NCBI RefSeq assembly: GCF_038396675.1
Contig: NC_088921.1
Coordinates: forward strand, 70,082,501 to 70,146,500
DNA length: 64,000 nt
Reading direction: 5' to 3'
Source of the DNA: Hydra vulgaris
Lineage: Eukaryota > Cnidaria > Hydrozoa > Anthoathecata > Hydridae
Positions 11,701-23,112 of this stretch are shown here, piece by piece; the stretch's first letter is position 1; the number at the start of each line of letters is the position of its first letter. The position numbers and the translations under genes are program-made. The notes beneath the pieces are model-generated. The model made no database searches, was not told the origin of the DNA, and saw only the letters and a list, made by a program, of their open reading frames with translations.

Positions 11701-13394
11701 ATAGAGCACCTCATGTGAATAGAGCACATAATTAAAAGAAGAGAAGTCCCTATCTCCAAGATAGTACTTATATATGAGTCCATACAATTCCAATGAGCGT
11801 TGAAATATATCAAGTGCACCAATCCTTTCCATTGCCCCTGACAAGTTTGTGTGGTTTAAAGAACAATTGTGATTTGTTTTCCAGTTTTCATATTAAGAAT
11901 GTTGTTTTCTGTTGAACCAAATTTGACACCCTCTGCAATACTTGCTTAATACATCTGCATCAACACATCGACCGCTACTTTTAGCAGTTTTTTCATTTAT
12001 TCATCTCTTATATAACACTGAAAGTAAATGTAGTTTGTTTATTTTTTTTTTAATCTCCGGTATAGAACAGTCATACTAAACGGTATAGAGCCATCATACT
12101 AAACGGTAATAGAACGGTATAGAACCATCATACTAAAATTCAATTTTTTGAAAAGTATGCCAAGTATACAAAAATTAGTCCAAAACAAGAAAGAAAAGTG
12201 TTTTGATAGGGGCCGTTGCTATAGAAAATTATTTTAACCACCTCGTTTAAATCTTAAAATAAACCTTTAGTGTTTATTTTTCTGAAAAACAGATTTCAGA
12301 AATGAATTCAGGGATAATTATCTTAAAACAATCTAAACTGAAAATTTGAAAAATTTGAAAAATATAAACTTTATTTCCTGGTAAACCACCTTAAGTTCTC
12401 ACAACATAAAAAAGTGCAGATAGAACCCTATAATTCTCATGCGACGAGATGTTGTTAGACAGATATAATTGTACATCATTATATTTACAGATGTTGTTGG
12501 ACAGATGTTACTAGACATAGCAAAAACTAATGTTGTTACCCTGACCCATAACCGATATCCTTCTCACGTGACTTATAAGTTTAAGTTTGATATTAATATT
12601 AATTGCTGTTTTTATTACAGGCATCGATTGGGAACTTGCAACTTCCAGGAATTCTTTTAACGATAATGCGCAATATAATGATCGATACGTTACACAATCA
12701 AGTTTTAATAAATCGTTAACTAATCTTCTTATTCTTAGAGGAAAAGATTTGCACACTGCTGATACTAGCATTTTGCAAGACAAAAGTTTGTAAGTTTTAG
12801 TATATATTTTAAAACAATAATTTTTCTTTGCGGTACACTCAAGCTATTTACAAACATTAAATGTGTATGTTCGCGTTGATGTGCGTGTTGGCGATATGAC
12901 TATTTATGGTCTTATAAAAAAACCATTAAAATAATATACAAAACTTAATTTTTTTTTTTTCTTTCTTCAAATGCTATAGAAAATCCAACTCTACCGACAA
13001 AAAAACTTTTTTGTTTTTTAAAATTTTTTAATTTTAATTGTTTTCATTATAATTATTTTATTTCCTTATTGTTTTTGTTTTTTTTAATTTTTTTTTTTCG
13101 TTTTGTATGACCTTTTGCTCTATTAATAGGTATTCCACAACTTTACCCTACGCGTTTGTTTATAATCAGTGGACTCAATGTCGCGTTTTTAATAATTACG
13201 AAAAAAGTGCAACTTTGGTTAGTAATAGTCAAACTTTTAATCAACCTCTTAATGATTGCATTCAAAAAGCTTGGCAAATGTTTAACACGGGAGCTTTTGT
13301 GCATCAATATGAAAAGTATGGGCTCACCGAAAACGATTTCATTGATAGTTTTGCTGTTGCAGAACAAATATATGCGGATTACTGCATGATTTAG
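8452..13394 (+). CDS. TUBD1: Delta-tubulin, complete four-exon gene
   Basis: Delta-tubulin belongs to the tubulin superfamily and is needed for triplet microtubules of centrioles and basal bodies. The exons 8452-8707, 9322-9993, 12621-12789 and 13130-13394 join in phases 1, 1 and 2 without a break and total 1362 bp, giving 453 residues, the usual length of animal delta-tubulin. Diagnostic features are the N-terminal MSVVTVQLGQCGNQIG, GSGNNWA, the GTP-binding tubulin signature AGGTGSGLG, the delta-like LILRGKD stretch and a C-terminus YADYCMI without the acidic tail of alpha/beta tubulin. Start: the first ATG, 12 bases after an acceptor. Introns 1-3 are 614, 2627 and 340 bp; intron 2 carries nested transposons. 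The gene appears intact. In Hydra, likely sites of use are sperm basal bodies and the ciliary cone of nematocytes (inference). Confidence 0.95.
9322..9993 (+). CDS. TUBD1: TUBD1 exon 2
   Basis: The largest exon (672 bp). It starts after TTTTTCTAAAG and ends at T|GTAAGT. It carries GSGNNWA, the AGGTGSGLG GTP-phosphate loop, GEVVLQNYNAVLTLSHL and the TYTTYHW-like region (seen as DYTTYHWPALLKRLRQ). No stops or frameshifts. Confidence 0.95.
10020..10670. other. TUBD1 intron 2, left unannotated part
   Basis: AT-rich intronic sequence with no recognisable element. CTAACTATGT is duplicated near 10381-10400. The second intron continues into the repeat cluster to the right. Confidence 0.5.
11112..12446. 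mobile_element. MITE-like element, 4-bp TSD AGAT
   Basis: Terminal inverted repeats of about 42 bp (left starting CGTCGCATGAGAATTATAGG; right ending in its complement at 12446) differ at a single position, which suggests recent insertion. Flanking AGAT (11108-11111 and 12447-12450) is a direct 4-bp target duplication; removing the element restores the ACATCTG array. Its interior was opened by the TTAA element at 11329-12390. No coding capacity. Confidence 0.85.
11329..12390. mobile_element. TTAA-type MITE nested in the AGAT element
   Basis: Flanked by TTAA (11325-11328 and 12391-12394), with inverted ends GGTGGTTTACCAG(A/G)AAATAAA, about 20 bp with one mismatch, and 1062 bp long. TTAA duplications are made by piggyBac and by some other superfamilies (Kolobok, Sola3); nothing inside identifies the partner transposase. 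The antisense open frame 11632-11844 shows no domain. Confidence 0.85.
12621..12789 (+). CDS. TUBD1: TUBD1 exon 3
   Basis: Follows TTTTTATTACAG and ends at TT|GTAAGT. It encodes the SLTNLLILRGKD stretch, which corresponds to the family's conserved SIANLVILRGKD. An open frame on the opposite strand here is a shadow. Confidence 0.93.
13130..13394 (+). CDS. TUBD1: TUBD1 exon 4 (C-terminus)
   Basis: Begins after TATTAATAG. It encodes the C-terminal helices: KSATLVSNSQ, KAWQMF, FVHQYEKYG and the DFIDSF segment, then YADYCMI and TAG. These align well with the end of animal delta-tubulins. Confidence 0.94.
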
Positions 13395-13925
13395 AATTTT
13401 TACGCAAGTACAACCATTTTTTAATTTGAAACTTTTTTTGAAAATAATATTTTTAAGAAAATGCTTCATTTTTTATCTTTTATTGGGCCAATTTTTAGGG
13501 TTTTTTGATGCAAATTTTTTGGTTTCGTGATTTGTAAGCATGCAAGCCCACGAGTTATAAAACTTTTTTGGTTAATTTTTCTTTGAAAAATTAGTCTTAT
13601 ACTTTCTTAATTTATGTCACTAATAAATAACGTCACATATATACCAACAGTCCGGTTTAAGGTTTGGTATAACAACAGTCCGATCCAACAATATTGGCAT
13701 ACCAATAGTCCGATTGAAAATTGGTACCAAAAAAAGTTATAAAAATTTCAGACCACTTTTAAACAGCCTTCCTTATTTCCTTTTTAAAAAAAATGCTGGA
13801 TAAATAATATAAATGTTTAAGGAAAAAAAAAACTTTCTCAAAAATCATAGGAGGAAAGAGGGGGATGGGGGGAAGAAGGGTCGATCACTTTTGACTGATT
13901 TTTATCATAATTAAAATAAGATTAA
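13395..13925. other. TUBD1 3' flank
   Basis: Probable 3'UTR and downstream DNA. A candidate polyadenylation hexamer AATAAA lies near 13621. A short direct repeat (ACCAACAGTCCG / AACAACAGTCCG / ACCAATAGTCCG) occurs at 13642-13712. No gene. Confidence 0.4.
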
Positions 13926-13929
13926 ACAT

Positions 13930-14345
13930 TTCCCAAGTTTCCAACTAAGTTAGAAATTCGTACTAACAAGCTAATCAAATAGTTATTCTGATGATATCAT
14001 TAAATCGTAAAAAGCTTCAAAAGTTTGAATCGGTCTGCTTCAAAAGCTCGTTGCAGCACAAAGTTTTTGCAAGATCATGCTCAACGGAAATAGTAGAGGC
14101 AGTCGAGACTCGTAAATCTTTGCGCTGTCTTGGATAGACCAAACTTTACTGAAAAACAGCTCACTTTCAACGATGGAAACAGGAACTGTGTTGAAAATGC
14201 GTAACAAATTGCATATTGGTTTAAAGAGAGAACTTTCTGATAGATTGCATTCAATAGCGTTATTAAAGTGAGAGTTTCAATTCAATCAAAAGATTGGCAC
14301 GTTTTAGAATATCCAGATGACGGTCCTCTTGAATAAGTTTCTCTT
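13930..14345 (-). pseudogene. Decayed hAT transposase C-terminus
   Basis: Minus-strand translation of 14210-14040 gives LRIFNTVPVSIVESELFFSK followed by a degenerate tail. This matches the C-terminal dimerisation segment of ZMYM5-like hAT transposases (typically LRI..T.PV..A..ERSFSKLK). The Glu-Arg and the downstream basic motif are lost, and stops occur on both sides. No ends were recognised. Confidence 0.65.
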
Positions 14346-15208
14346 TTTCCAAATCGTTCACATAGATTTATGTTAAGAACTGCGTTTCTCCTTCAGAGTA
14401 ATATCTAATTTCTCATCCAGAGTATATATATCTAATTTCTTCTTTATTCTGCCTAATATTTGATTCTGAGATTCATAAAAGCAAAAAAATGTTTTTTTTC
14501 TTTTTTGCGGCTTGAAATTTGTTTCTTAACTGATGAATAAAACCATATAGAGTGGTATTAAGTACGTTCACCTCAAACTAATTTTCTTTTTTTTTTCTTC
14601 ATGGAAATGAACTTTGTTTCTGGCATCTTCGCGAAAGATATTCCTTTTCCTTGTACTCTTTGGATGAAATCTAATTAAAAATCATAAAATATTAGACCGG
14701 AGTCAATCAAATGTGTCTCGTTAAGTTGAGTCAAGAAGATTGCATTCTGATGAGATCCTCACTAAGAGTCATCATCAGAGATATTTTCTAATTGAAATAT
14801 CTTTCTGATTGAAAAGGTTTGTTGCTTGAAAAGCTTACCAGACGGTTGTCGAGCTAATTAATTCAAATGACTTAGTTCGGTTCACAAGAGATTTTACTCC
14901 ATTCCGATAATCAGAAGCTTCAGGATCAGATCCTGAAGCTTCTGAAAAGATACAAAGATTTCTCTGGATTCCTTGACTAATAGCCTCGATAAGTGTACTC
15001 TTGCACTTCTATAATGGATTTGGTGAAAACATCAGCAAGATTGTGACTACTGCATGAGATGTAGAGATTTTGACGATTCTTTTAAACTATAGTTGTTTTT
15101 CTTTGTAAACGTTTGTACTTCTTTATACACGTTTGGCCGATGCGGTATTGTTGACATACTGAAGGAGTAATTAAAATTCTAAAATAGATAGTTTGACAAA
15201 CAAACCAT
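14346..15208. other. Region with a perfect 35-bp palindrome, no gene
   Basis: Otherwise featureless AT-rich DNA. Positions 14911-14945 form a perfect palindrome: 17-base arms (TCAGAAGCTTCAGGATC and its complement) around a single A. Confidence 0.7.
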
Positions 15209-15307
15209 TCCCACTGGGCACAGAACATAAAAAAGATGTCTTTTGAACGTTTTGGGCGTCTTTTGAACGTTCAAAAGACATCTTTTTTAGATCATGTGTC
15301 CACTGGG
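15209..15307. mobile_element. Small palindromic MITE (~100 bp)
   Basis: Outer arms CCACTGGGCACA and TGTGTCCACTGGG resemble each other in both orientations. Inner arms AAAAAAGATGTCTTTTGAAC and its complement enclose a short loop with a partial third copy (GTCTTTTGAACG). It can fold into one hairpin. No coding capacity. Confidence 0.75.
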
Positions 15308-15829
15308 TTTAATCAATTTTAATAAATTTGAATTGAACTTTAAAAAAATTTAGTCAATCCTTCTAATCCTGCTTGCCAACCCTTCTGATCCTGCCTTCCC
15401 CTTTTGATCCTGCGCCCAAGTACAAAGTATTAAGTGACCTCACCCTCGCGCGGTTTTGTACATAAATTATACATTTTTTCATTCCTTCAAGATTAACATT
15501 ATTTCAATCATTTAAAAAATCAATTTCATTTTTTTTATCGATATACTGCATTCTAATTATTTAATGCATGACTAATGGGAAATTAGGGTATTGTGTAAGG
15601 CTGTTTTAAAGTGCCATGCTTAGTTACGCATGCGTAAAAAAATACGATAAACTTTTGAACTTTCAAAATGGCTGCTGTTCTTGACTACAGAGAATATTAT
15701 GTATGGTAACCGTTCATTTGTAATTCGATTTTTGAAAACTTAATGTTGTCGCCTTATTTTTATTAAAGATCAGTATAATAATACAAAAAATAAATACTAA
15801 AGGGTAAAAAAAATCTTGAAGCGAGTCAA

Positions 15830-16425
<596 letters not shown>

Positions 16426-16489
16426 GCGCTAAGATCCTTTTTATCCTTTTTTATTCATATTTTTGTGAAATTTTTGTATTTTTTTTTTA

Positions 16490-16610
16490 TTCTGATTCAC
16501 TCCCAACAAGGCTGCAAGCAACCACTAATAAATTGGGAGTTACTAGAAAAAAAGAACAGAGTTATAGAGCAAGAAAACGGTTGACAGAAGACTTAAAAAG
16601 TTGAAGGTTG
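16490..16610 (-). mobile_element. Antisense 3' end of the CR1/jockey-like LINE
   Basis: The complement reads CTTTTTAAGTCTTCTGTCAA ... TTGCTCTATAACTCTGTTC ... TAGTGGTTGCTTGCAGCC, matching 175-260 and 5630-5680. It is a severely 5'-truncated copy; the T/A-rich tail lies at 16470-16490. Confidence 0.8.
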
Positions 16611-16617
16611 CCAAGGA

Positions 16618-16838
16618 AGAAAATTCTATAGAATTTCTATAAACTTTGGAAACATATGGCCTATAGAAATTCTATTGAATTTCTATAGAATGTCTATTAA
16701 TTTCAACAGAAATTGCTATAAAACTTTTTTTTTATAGAAAAATAAGTAGAAAAAAAGTTATATAGGAATTTCTATTAGAAATTAACGAGATTCTACAGAA
16801 ATTCTACTAAATTCTATAGATTTTCTATAGGCCAAAAT
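16618..16838. mobile_element. CTATAGAA-rich MITE, copy 1
   Basis: Built of many TTTCTATAGAA-type palindromic units. The ends (CTTTGGAAACATATGGCCTATAG on the left, CTATAGGCCAAAATTTTTT on the right) are partly inverted. It aligns along its length with 59530-59785 (shared AATGTCTATTAATTTC, AGAAATTGCTATAAAACT), which is the better preserved copy. Confidence 0.75.
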
Positions 16839-17044
16839 TTTTTTAATTTGATCAATTACAATAATTTGTGTAATTTTCTCTAAAAAGAAGTATAAAAATG
16901 CATATAAAAATAAGAAAAGAAAAAAAATTAACATTTTTTTTAGTTAAGAACACGGACATTTTTATGTAAAAAATGAATCCTGAAAGTTTTAATGGTGCAA
17001 TGCATGTTCTGAACTAAAAAAAAATGTTAATAAATCAAAAGTAA

Positions 17045-17200
17045 GATTTAATTTTGTTAATTAAAACAATTTATATTAATTTAGTTAATTAAAACAATAT
17101 AAGTTAGTTTGGTTAATTGAAACAATTTTTATTAATTTAGTTAATTTAAACAATTTAAGTTAATTTGGTTAATTAAAACAACTTAAGTTAATTTGGCCAA
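17045..17200. repeat. ~36-bp tandem repeat
   Basis: Four to five imperfect copies of a unit with the core TTAGTTAATTAAAACAATTT followed by an AAGTTAATTTGG-like segment. Non-coding. Confidence 0.7.
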
Positions 17201-18167
17201 AAGGAAGTATAAAAAATACATAAATTAAAAAAAAAAAGTTTTTTAAACTTTTTTTTAGTTCAAAATATAGACATGTAAAGACTCAATCATGAAAATTTCA
17301 ATAATTTTGAAAAAACATACTAAAAAATATTTTGGTTCAAAGTTAAAAAAAAGCAAAACTGAGAAAAGCCATTAAAACGGTGAAAACTAATTTAAACCAT
17401 TACTAAAAAATCTAAATAGTATAGTGTAGTAAAATAGTGTAGTTAGCTCTAATAACACAACTGTAATAGTTCTAAAGTTTGTTTACAACTTGATCAAAAT
17501 GACTATTTTTTCCTGATACTGGTTTTCCATCAGCAAGAATTAATTACCATTCTGGTTGCTGAGGCCGTTGCTAGGGAACTAGATAATTATTTTTATTTCT
17601 AATGCCAAGTTAAATTTTGAACGATAATTTAGACGCTGTTTTGCCTAAATTTTAGTGTTTTTTTTAGTATCAGCGATGTAAAATTGTCCAGAAAAAATTA
17701 TAATTTAAATTTTGAAAAATTAAAGTTTCTTCAGGTACAGTATTGAGTTTTCAGAAATCAATTAACAAATGAACGATTATCATATAAAATATTCTCTGCA
17801 ATTAATAATCGTAGTCATTTTAAAAGTTCAAAAGTTTTTCGTATTTTCTTGCGCATGCGTACCAAATACGTAGCGCTTTTTACTACTATTTAAACGACCG
17901 TGTGTGAGCACTTGCGTTTTTAAGAAATTTTTTCTTAAAAACATAGAGGTTTTAAAATAGTAGCGGTAGTAAAAAAGAATTCCTGACAACATGATAAATC
18001 GAGCACTTTAATTTAGCTCAAAAAAATAACATTAATTTGGTAAAGAAATACCAAACCTGACAATTGGAACTAATTTGTGGAATTTAACGATTTGTAATTA
18101 ACAAAACTTATCATTAAAAGATCAACTTTTAATGACTTCGTTTTTAAATTGTTGGTTACACGCAAGG

Positions 18168-18795
18168 GCGCCCAAAGCATTTTTTGGTCTCTGAGATAGC
18201 AAACTTCCAGACATGGAGCAAACTCCAAATATTTATATGCTTATACTTATGTCAAATAAGGATGCTTTGCAAAAAATTGCGATGATTGTAGCTTGGGAAC
18301 AAAAAAGCCCCAAAAATTTATCCCCCCTCCTGCCCCAAACGTGAGAGCAACAAGTTGATGAAATATTTTTTGTATTTTTTTAACTAGACTTATATTCATC
18401 GATAAATTTTAAGTTTCATAGTATTATCTCTCAGAGTTCAAAAATTATGACAATATAAAATTTGCAACCCCCTCAAATTGAAGAGGGTTTAAACTTTATA
18501 TGGTCATAATTTTTGAACGCTAAAATATTTTACTATGAAATTTAAAATTTATCGATGAATATAAGTCTAGTTGAAAAAAATACAAAAAATATTTTATCAA
18601 CATGTTGCTCTCACGTTTGGAGCAGGGGGGGGGGGGGCTAAATTTTTGGGCTTTTTTAATCCCAAGCTCCAATCATCGCAATTTTTTGTATAGCATCCTT
18701 ATTTGACATAAGTTTAAACATATAAATGTTTGGAGTTTGCTCCATATCTGGAAGTTTGCTATCTCAAAGACCAAAAAAATGCTTTGGGTGCCCAT
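18168..18795. mobile_element. Foldback element (~625 bp palindrome), copy 1
   Basis: Nearly the whole element is one inverted repeat centred near 18480. It opens GGGCGCCCAAAGCATTTTTT and closes with AAAAAATGCTTTGGGTGCCC. Arms share CTTCCAGACATGGAGCAAAC, CAAATAAGGATGC and TTGATGAAATATTTTTTGTA. No coding sequence. A second copy lies at 53318-53832, a relic at 55440-55700, and related blocks occur in the arms of the 38776-41445 element. Confidence 0.85.
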
Positions 18796-19187
18796 GGTTA
18801 CACGCATGTATTTATATATAGAAGCCACTTTTAATTAAAACAACACAACTTTTTTTTTTGCGCAAAAAAACAAAACAAACAAGTTTAATTGTTATTTTTT
18901 ATATTTTATTAACTCAAACTTTAAAACGATTAAAATACAAATTTTTTGAATTTAAATTACAGAAAGATATTTAGTATTGTTAAAATATTAAAACTTTCTA
19001 CTATATTTTACTTTTATTCAAAAAGCAATTAAAACCACTGCACTTTTAGGACTTTAAGCAAGGTAATTTCAATCAAAAACACTTGGTTTGCAAACATGCT
19101 CATATTTTACAAGTTTTTAATGGTGTTTTTAAATGAAATGAAAAATAAATCTTCCTATGCACTTTTTTCCAAACAAAAATGAAACGA
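18796..19187. other. No feature seen
   Basis: AT-rich DNA between the foldback element and the hAT target duplication. Confidence 0.3.
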
Positions 19188-19639
19188 ACTTCTAGTAGGG
19201 AATAAAATCCTGGGTATCGACTACCGAGGTATTCCGAGTATTCACAAAAAATTCCGAGTAACTCGAAACCCGGGTATTTGCAGCATATAACCGGGTACTC
19301 AATTCCAAGTATTTAATTCTAATAGTTGAAAGGATTTTTTTAAACCATCGCGTGCGAAGTCTATCAGAAAAGAAATTAACCAAAAAAATAAAAACATTTT
19401 AGATCAAGCCACATTTCTCCTATTTTTCCAGCTCAATGATTATTTAAATTGAAATGCAAAATTTTATTTATTTAAAATAAAATTTGAAATGCAAAATTAA
19501 TTTATTTAAAATAAAATTATTATTTTTCTTTTGTTTTGTTGTTTTCGTAAGTTTATATTAAAAAATAATTATAGAATAATTACTTATATAGATCTTTATT
19601 TAGATTCAATGGTCTAAAAATTTAGAAATTACAGAATTT

Positions 19640-20770
19640 TTACATACATACATACATATTATGGTAGTTAAGTTTGTTGTTGCTTTGATTAACTAGTACA
19701 AGTTATGCTTCCATATCTTATAAGACGCAATGTTCGTTGGGTATAACTATTTTTTGTATGTCGTATTTGAAGTGGCTATCTTGAACCCAAAGTTGATATT
19801 TTGTCTTGTTATTTTAGAATTATTTCTTGTCTTTATGTGTAGCGGATGATTTGAGAGTTTCGTAGAATTCTTTTTAGGATTTTTATGCATATATTGTCAA
19901 TGTATGTATCAGTGTTTTCGATGTTATATTTTGTTCTCGCGATTTCTGGACTAATACCTATAAATTTTAGCGTTTTTAGATGTATTTGCTGTATTTCGTG
20001 CTTTATCTTGATAGTGCTTGCACACAGTAACTGTGCACTATAGATCAGTTGACTAAGTCCAATGTTTCGGTATATTGTTACTAGTATTTCGTTATGAAAA
20101 CCTAGTTTTTTTTGACTTCTAATCAGGTACTGAGCTGAGGAAAATTTGGGCTTGATACACTTCCATTGATGGTTGGTGTTTATTTCTATATTTAAATCCA
20201 ATCCTAGGTATTTATATGTTACATATTTGAGAGATTTGGAGTTAATAGAAATAATTGGTGGTAGGCGTGTGTCAAGTTTTTTACAAGGTGTGCTTATGAT
20301 TTTGCATTTTGTTATGTTTAATAACATTTTGTTTTTGATGCACCAGTTAATAACTTTGTCGCAAATTTCCTGTGAAAGGGTTGAGTGGGCTAGGTCACTA
20401 ACAATGTACGTAAGGATGTCATCAGCAAATTTGTATAGTTCAGTATTGCAGTCAAACATATGGTTTATATCAAGTATGAAGAGTATAAAGAGAACGGGTC
20501 CGAGTGAACTGCCTTGGATGACTCCAGCTTCCACAGGTTGCCGTTCTGTTGTTATGCCGTTAGTATAAATTTGCTGATATCTGGTCTTTATGCCCGATGC
20601 GATCCAGGAAATAAGCCATTTTGGGAGGTATATTGATAATTAGGTAAGAATAAGCTCGTGATCAACTACGACAAAGGCTTCAGCAAAATCAAGGAATGAT
20701 TTAAATTTTTCTTTTTGTCTTTAGCAAGATGACATTATTTATGACACATGCGATTGCATCCATGGTGCTT
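19640..20770 (-). mobile_element. 5'-truncated LINE inside the hAT element
   Basis: The minus frame 20534-19833 (233 codons) encodes a reverse transcriptase with IQGSSLGPVLF and the catalytic FADD (KFADDILTY), then a thumb/C-terminal part. Upstream decayed sequence (20760-20570) adds FAEAFVVVDHELIL and WLISWIASGIKTRYQQIY, with a frameshift and a stop. The 3' end is a TATG-type short repeat (19643-19666 read in reverse). The clade differs from the CR1-like family elsewhere in the window. Confidence 0.85.
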
Positions 20771-21416
20771 TTTATATATTTTTTAATTTAACTTTAATTA
20801 CTTTTAATTAATTTAACTATATTTAAAAGTTAAAAAAGTTTTGATAAGGAATCGTCCATAAATTACGAAATGCAAAATATATTATAAAAACAGAAATACG
20901 AGATACAAAGCTCACTTACGTGCTGCGGTTTATGAAACTTTTTATGAAAAATAAAATTTCAAAAATATATCAGTTAAAAAATTCAAAATACATTTTCTCC
21001 ATTTATGTATATTTTTCCGTTAAGAAATAAAATTTGTATATTATTTCGATAAACAATGCGAAAATGTAGAATTTTATATAGCAAAACACTTTGGTTTGTG
21101 ACTACGGAATACAATCACTTGTGAATTCAACTGACAATAATTGTATTTGTAATTGTAATATATCAATTATTGATAAATTCTACAGTTATTTGTGATAACC
21201 TATAAATCTAAATTCATCAACGTAGATTTTCACTTGATATTGACAGATTGACATTAGATAGGAGAAAAAAAATTGATTTCCAAACAAGAAAAAGTAAATT
21301 ATTTTTAATTTTCTTTAATTCAAACACGAAAGTTTTTATTTAAAACTAGTAAGCTGCCATTTTTAACTATTAATACAGTTTATTAAAAAGTAATAAACTT
21401 TTATACATATTGATGC
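20771..21416. other. hAT non-coding left region
   Basis: AT-rich DNA between the LINE and the transposase remains. No open frame or repeat of note. Confidence 0.4.
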
Positions 21417-21588
21417 TTAGATGTTGGTTTTACAATTTCTAATGTTAGATGTTGGTTTTACAATTTCTAATGTTAGATGTTGGTTTTACAATTTCTAATG
21501 TTAGATGTTGGTTTTACAATTTCTAATGTTAGATGTTGGTTTTACAATTTCTAATGTTAGATGTTGGTTATACAATTTCTAATGTTAT
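21417..21588. repeat. 28-bp minisatellite, six copies
   Basis: Unit core GATGTTGGTTTTACAATTTC plus TAATGTTA. Copies are nearly identical (one G-T-T-A-T variant in the last), so the expansion is recent. It lies about 30-200 bp upstream of the hAT BED-finger region. Confidence 0.93.
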
Positions 21589-21614
21589 TTCTATTATATC
21601 CCTTTTTATATAGA

Positions 21615-22249
21615 GAACGCTAAATATATCTAAGACTTGGGATTATTTTTCAAAGATTACTGGCCAGACAGCAGCTAAGTACCTTAAATGTGGTAGTTCT
21701 ATACAAACAAAAGGAGGAAATACTAAAGGAATCATAAATCATTTGCGCCTTCATGATATCCAAATTGTACAATATCAGAAGTTTCCAACTCCATCGAGTC
21801 AAATTCGTGTTTAACCAAAACAACCAAAAGTAATGAAAATGTTTTAAAATTTATGAAAAAGGAACCAACAAATGAATTACTAGCAAAATGTGCTGCTTAA
21901 GACGGATTTTCATTTAGAGGTATAGCACATTCTGAAACTATTCGAGGTTATATTTTTTCCAAGAATTTCGATATGCCAAAAAGCGAAGTTACAATTAAGC
22001 AGTGTATCATGAAATTCTGTGAAGAAAAAAAAGTAGAGCTAAAACAACACTTGATTGCAAAAAGTTTATGCAAATTGATTGCAAGCAAGTTTAAGAAAAG
22101 TTCAGCATTACTGTCGATGAGTGGACAAATAATAACTGTACACGATTCATTAATGTGACGCAACATTCACCAAAAGAGCAATATAATCTTTGATTGACTA
22201 AAATTGTTGGGTCATGTAACGCAAATGAAATAATTCGTTTAGTAGAATC
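21615..22249 (+). pseudogene. hAT transposase, N-terminal part
   Basis: Decayed translation shows a BED zinc finger (WDYFSKITG ... AAKYLKCG ... GGNTKGIINHLRLHD) and then an N-terminal helical region. The open frame 21973-22158 leads into a SITVDEWT-like motif, which contains the first catalytic aspartate of hAT transposases (DEW). It is cut at 22251 by the pogo element; the reading resumes at 29044. Confidence 0.8.
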
Positions 22250-22740
22250 TAGGGTAACCTGGGACAAAGCGAGACACTTTCAGGGAGAATATTCATAACT
22301 TGAGAAGAATCACGTTTCATAACAAGAAATTTTGCAGGCCATTAGCACGTTATGTGTCTAATGATCTCTTAAATATTTGTGGTGATAGGTTGCTGCATTG
22401 GTACATATAAATAAATTCAAAATAGTAACAACTACCCTGTCTCACTTGCCCCAAAACCTGGGGCAAAGTGAGACAGATTTCATTTTAAGAAAAGACTAAG
22501 TAAAAATATAATTTTCAATAAAATTAAAACAGACTTTTAATAAATTCGATCTGATTAAATATGAGGCACCTCACAGGATAAGGGACCAAGTATTAGAAAT
22601 GGAGTTATAAGCACTACTGTATAATAGATAGAAAAATGATCAAAAAGAAAAAAAATTTAATTTAATATCTTTATTTTTGATCAAGTTATAGCTGTTTGTG
22701 CGGGACAATGACCGGAATAGCGTGTTTTTTTTTAGATTAT

Positions 22741-22903
22741 TCACCTCCCCAAGGCCCGAGGGGGCCACTACAGTCGAGGAGGCTACTCATTTTTTTGTGT
22801 TTATTATTTTTTAGTTGTTATTCGAGGTGCAACCCTCTCTCAACTCTTTAACTCCGAAACACGAACCTTGCCGAGCAAGGCCGCTGCGCGGAGAAACTAA
22901 GTT
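22741..22903 (-). mobile_element. SINE fragment lacking its tRNA head
   Basis: Same body as 2755-2905 (CTCCCCAAGGCCCGAGGGGG, CAACCCTCTCTCAACT, AGGCCGCTGCGCGG). A (T/A)-rich internal segment is longer here, and the tRNA-like part is absent. It lies inside the DUF7869 element downstream of its gene. Confidence 0.75.
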
Positions 22904-22909
22904 GAGTAA

Positions 22910-23110
22910 ATTAAAGTTGAAAGTTCGCATAATTTAAAAATGTTATAAATTCAGTTTGATGAAGAAGTTAGTGGTTATTTTCTGTTTTTAAATGCATAAT
23001 ACAGTTTAGATTACGGGTACAAATTTTCACATCAAATAAATTACAGTAACTCTTTAAAAATAAAAAAATAGAAACATAACTGAAAAATCAAAAAGGTACC
23101 AACTCTTAAT
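22910..23110. other. DUF7869 element 3' non-coding DNA
   Basis: AT-rich; nothing recognised. Confidence 0.3.
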
Positions 23111-23112
23111 TA

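Larger units (their letters stand above)
10671..12535. repeat. ACATCTG-motif cluster in TUBD1 intron 2
   Basis: Variants of the heptamer ACATCTG (or CAGATGT on the other strand) occur roughly ten to fifteen times between 10671 and 11110, and again at 12447-12510 after an inserted element. Left copies are mostly in ACATCTG orientation and right copies in CAGATGT orientation, with recurring partners such as TAACTACATCTGTA and ACAGATGTTATTATAC. This resembles the subterminal repeats of a non-autonomous transposon. The outer ends could not be fixed; inverted ATCGAGGTA (10654) and ATACCTCGG (11089) may be part of them. Confidence 0.6.

Noticed and set aside
12511..12783. Antisense 90-codon frame over TUBD1 exon 3
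   Set aside because: A shadow of a well-conserved exon on the + strand. The antisense frames at 13143-13469 over exon 4 are the same.
13622..13627. AATAAA as the TUBD1 polyadenylation signal
   Set aside because: Possible, but in DNA this AT-rich the hexamer is too frequent to assign without 3'-end data.
20173..20568. + strand open frame of 131 codons
   Set aside because: Antisense to a reverse transcriptase with the FADD motif on the minus strand.
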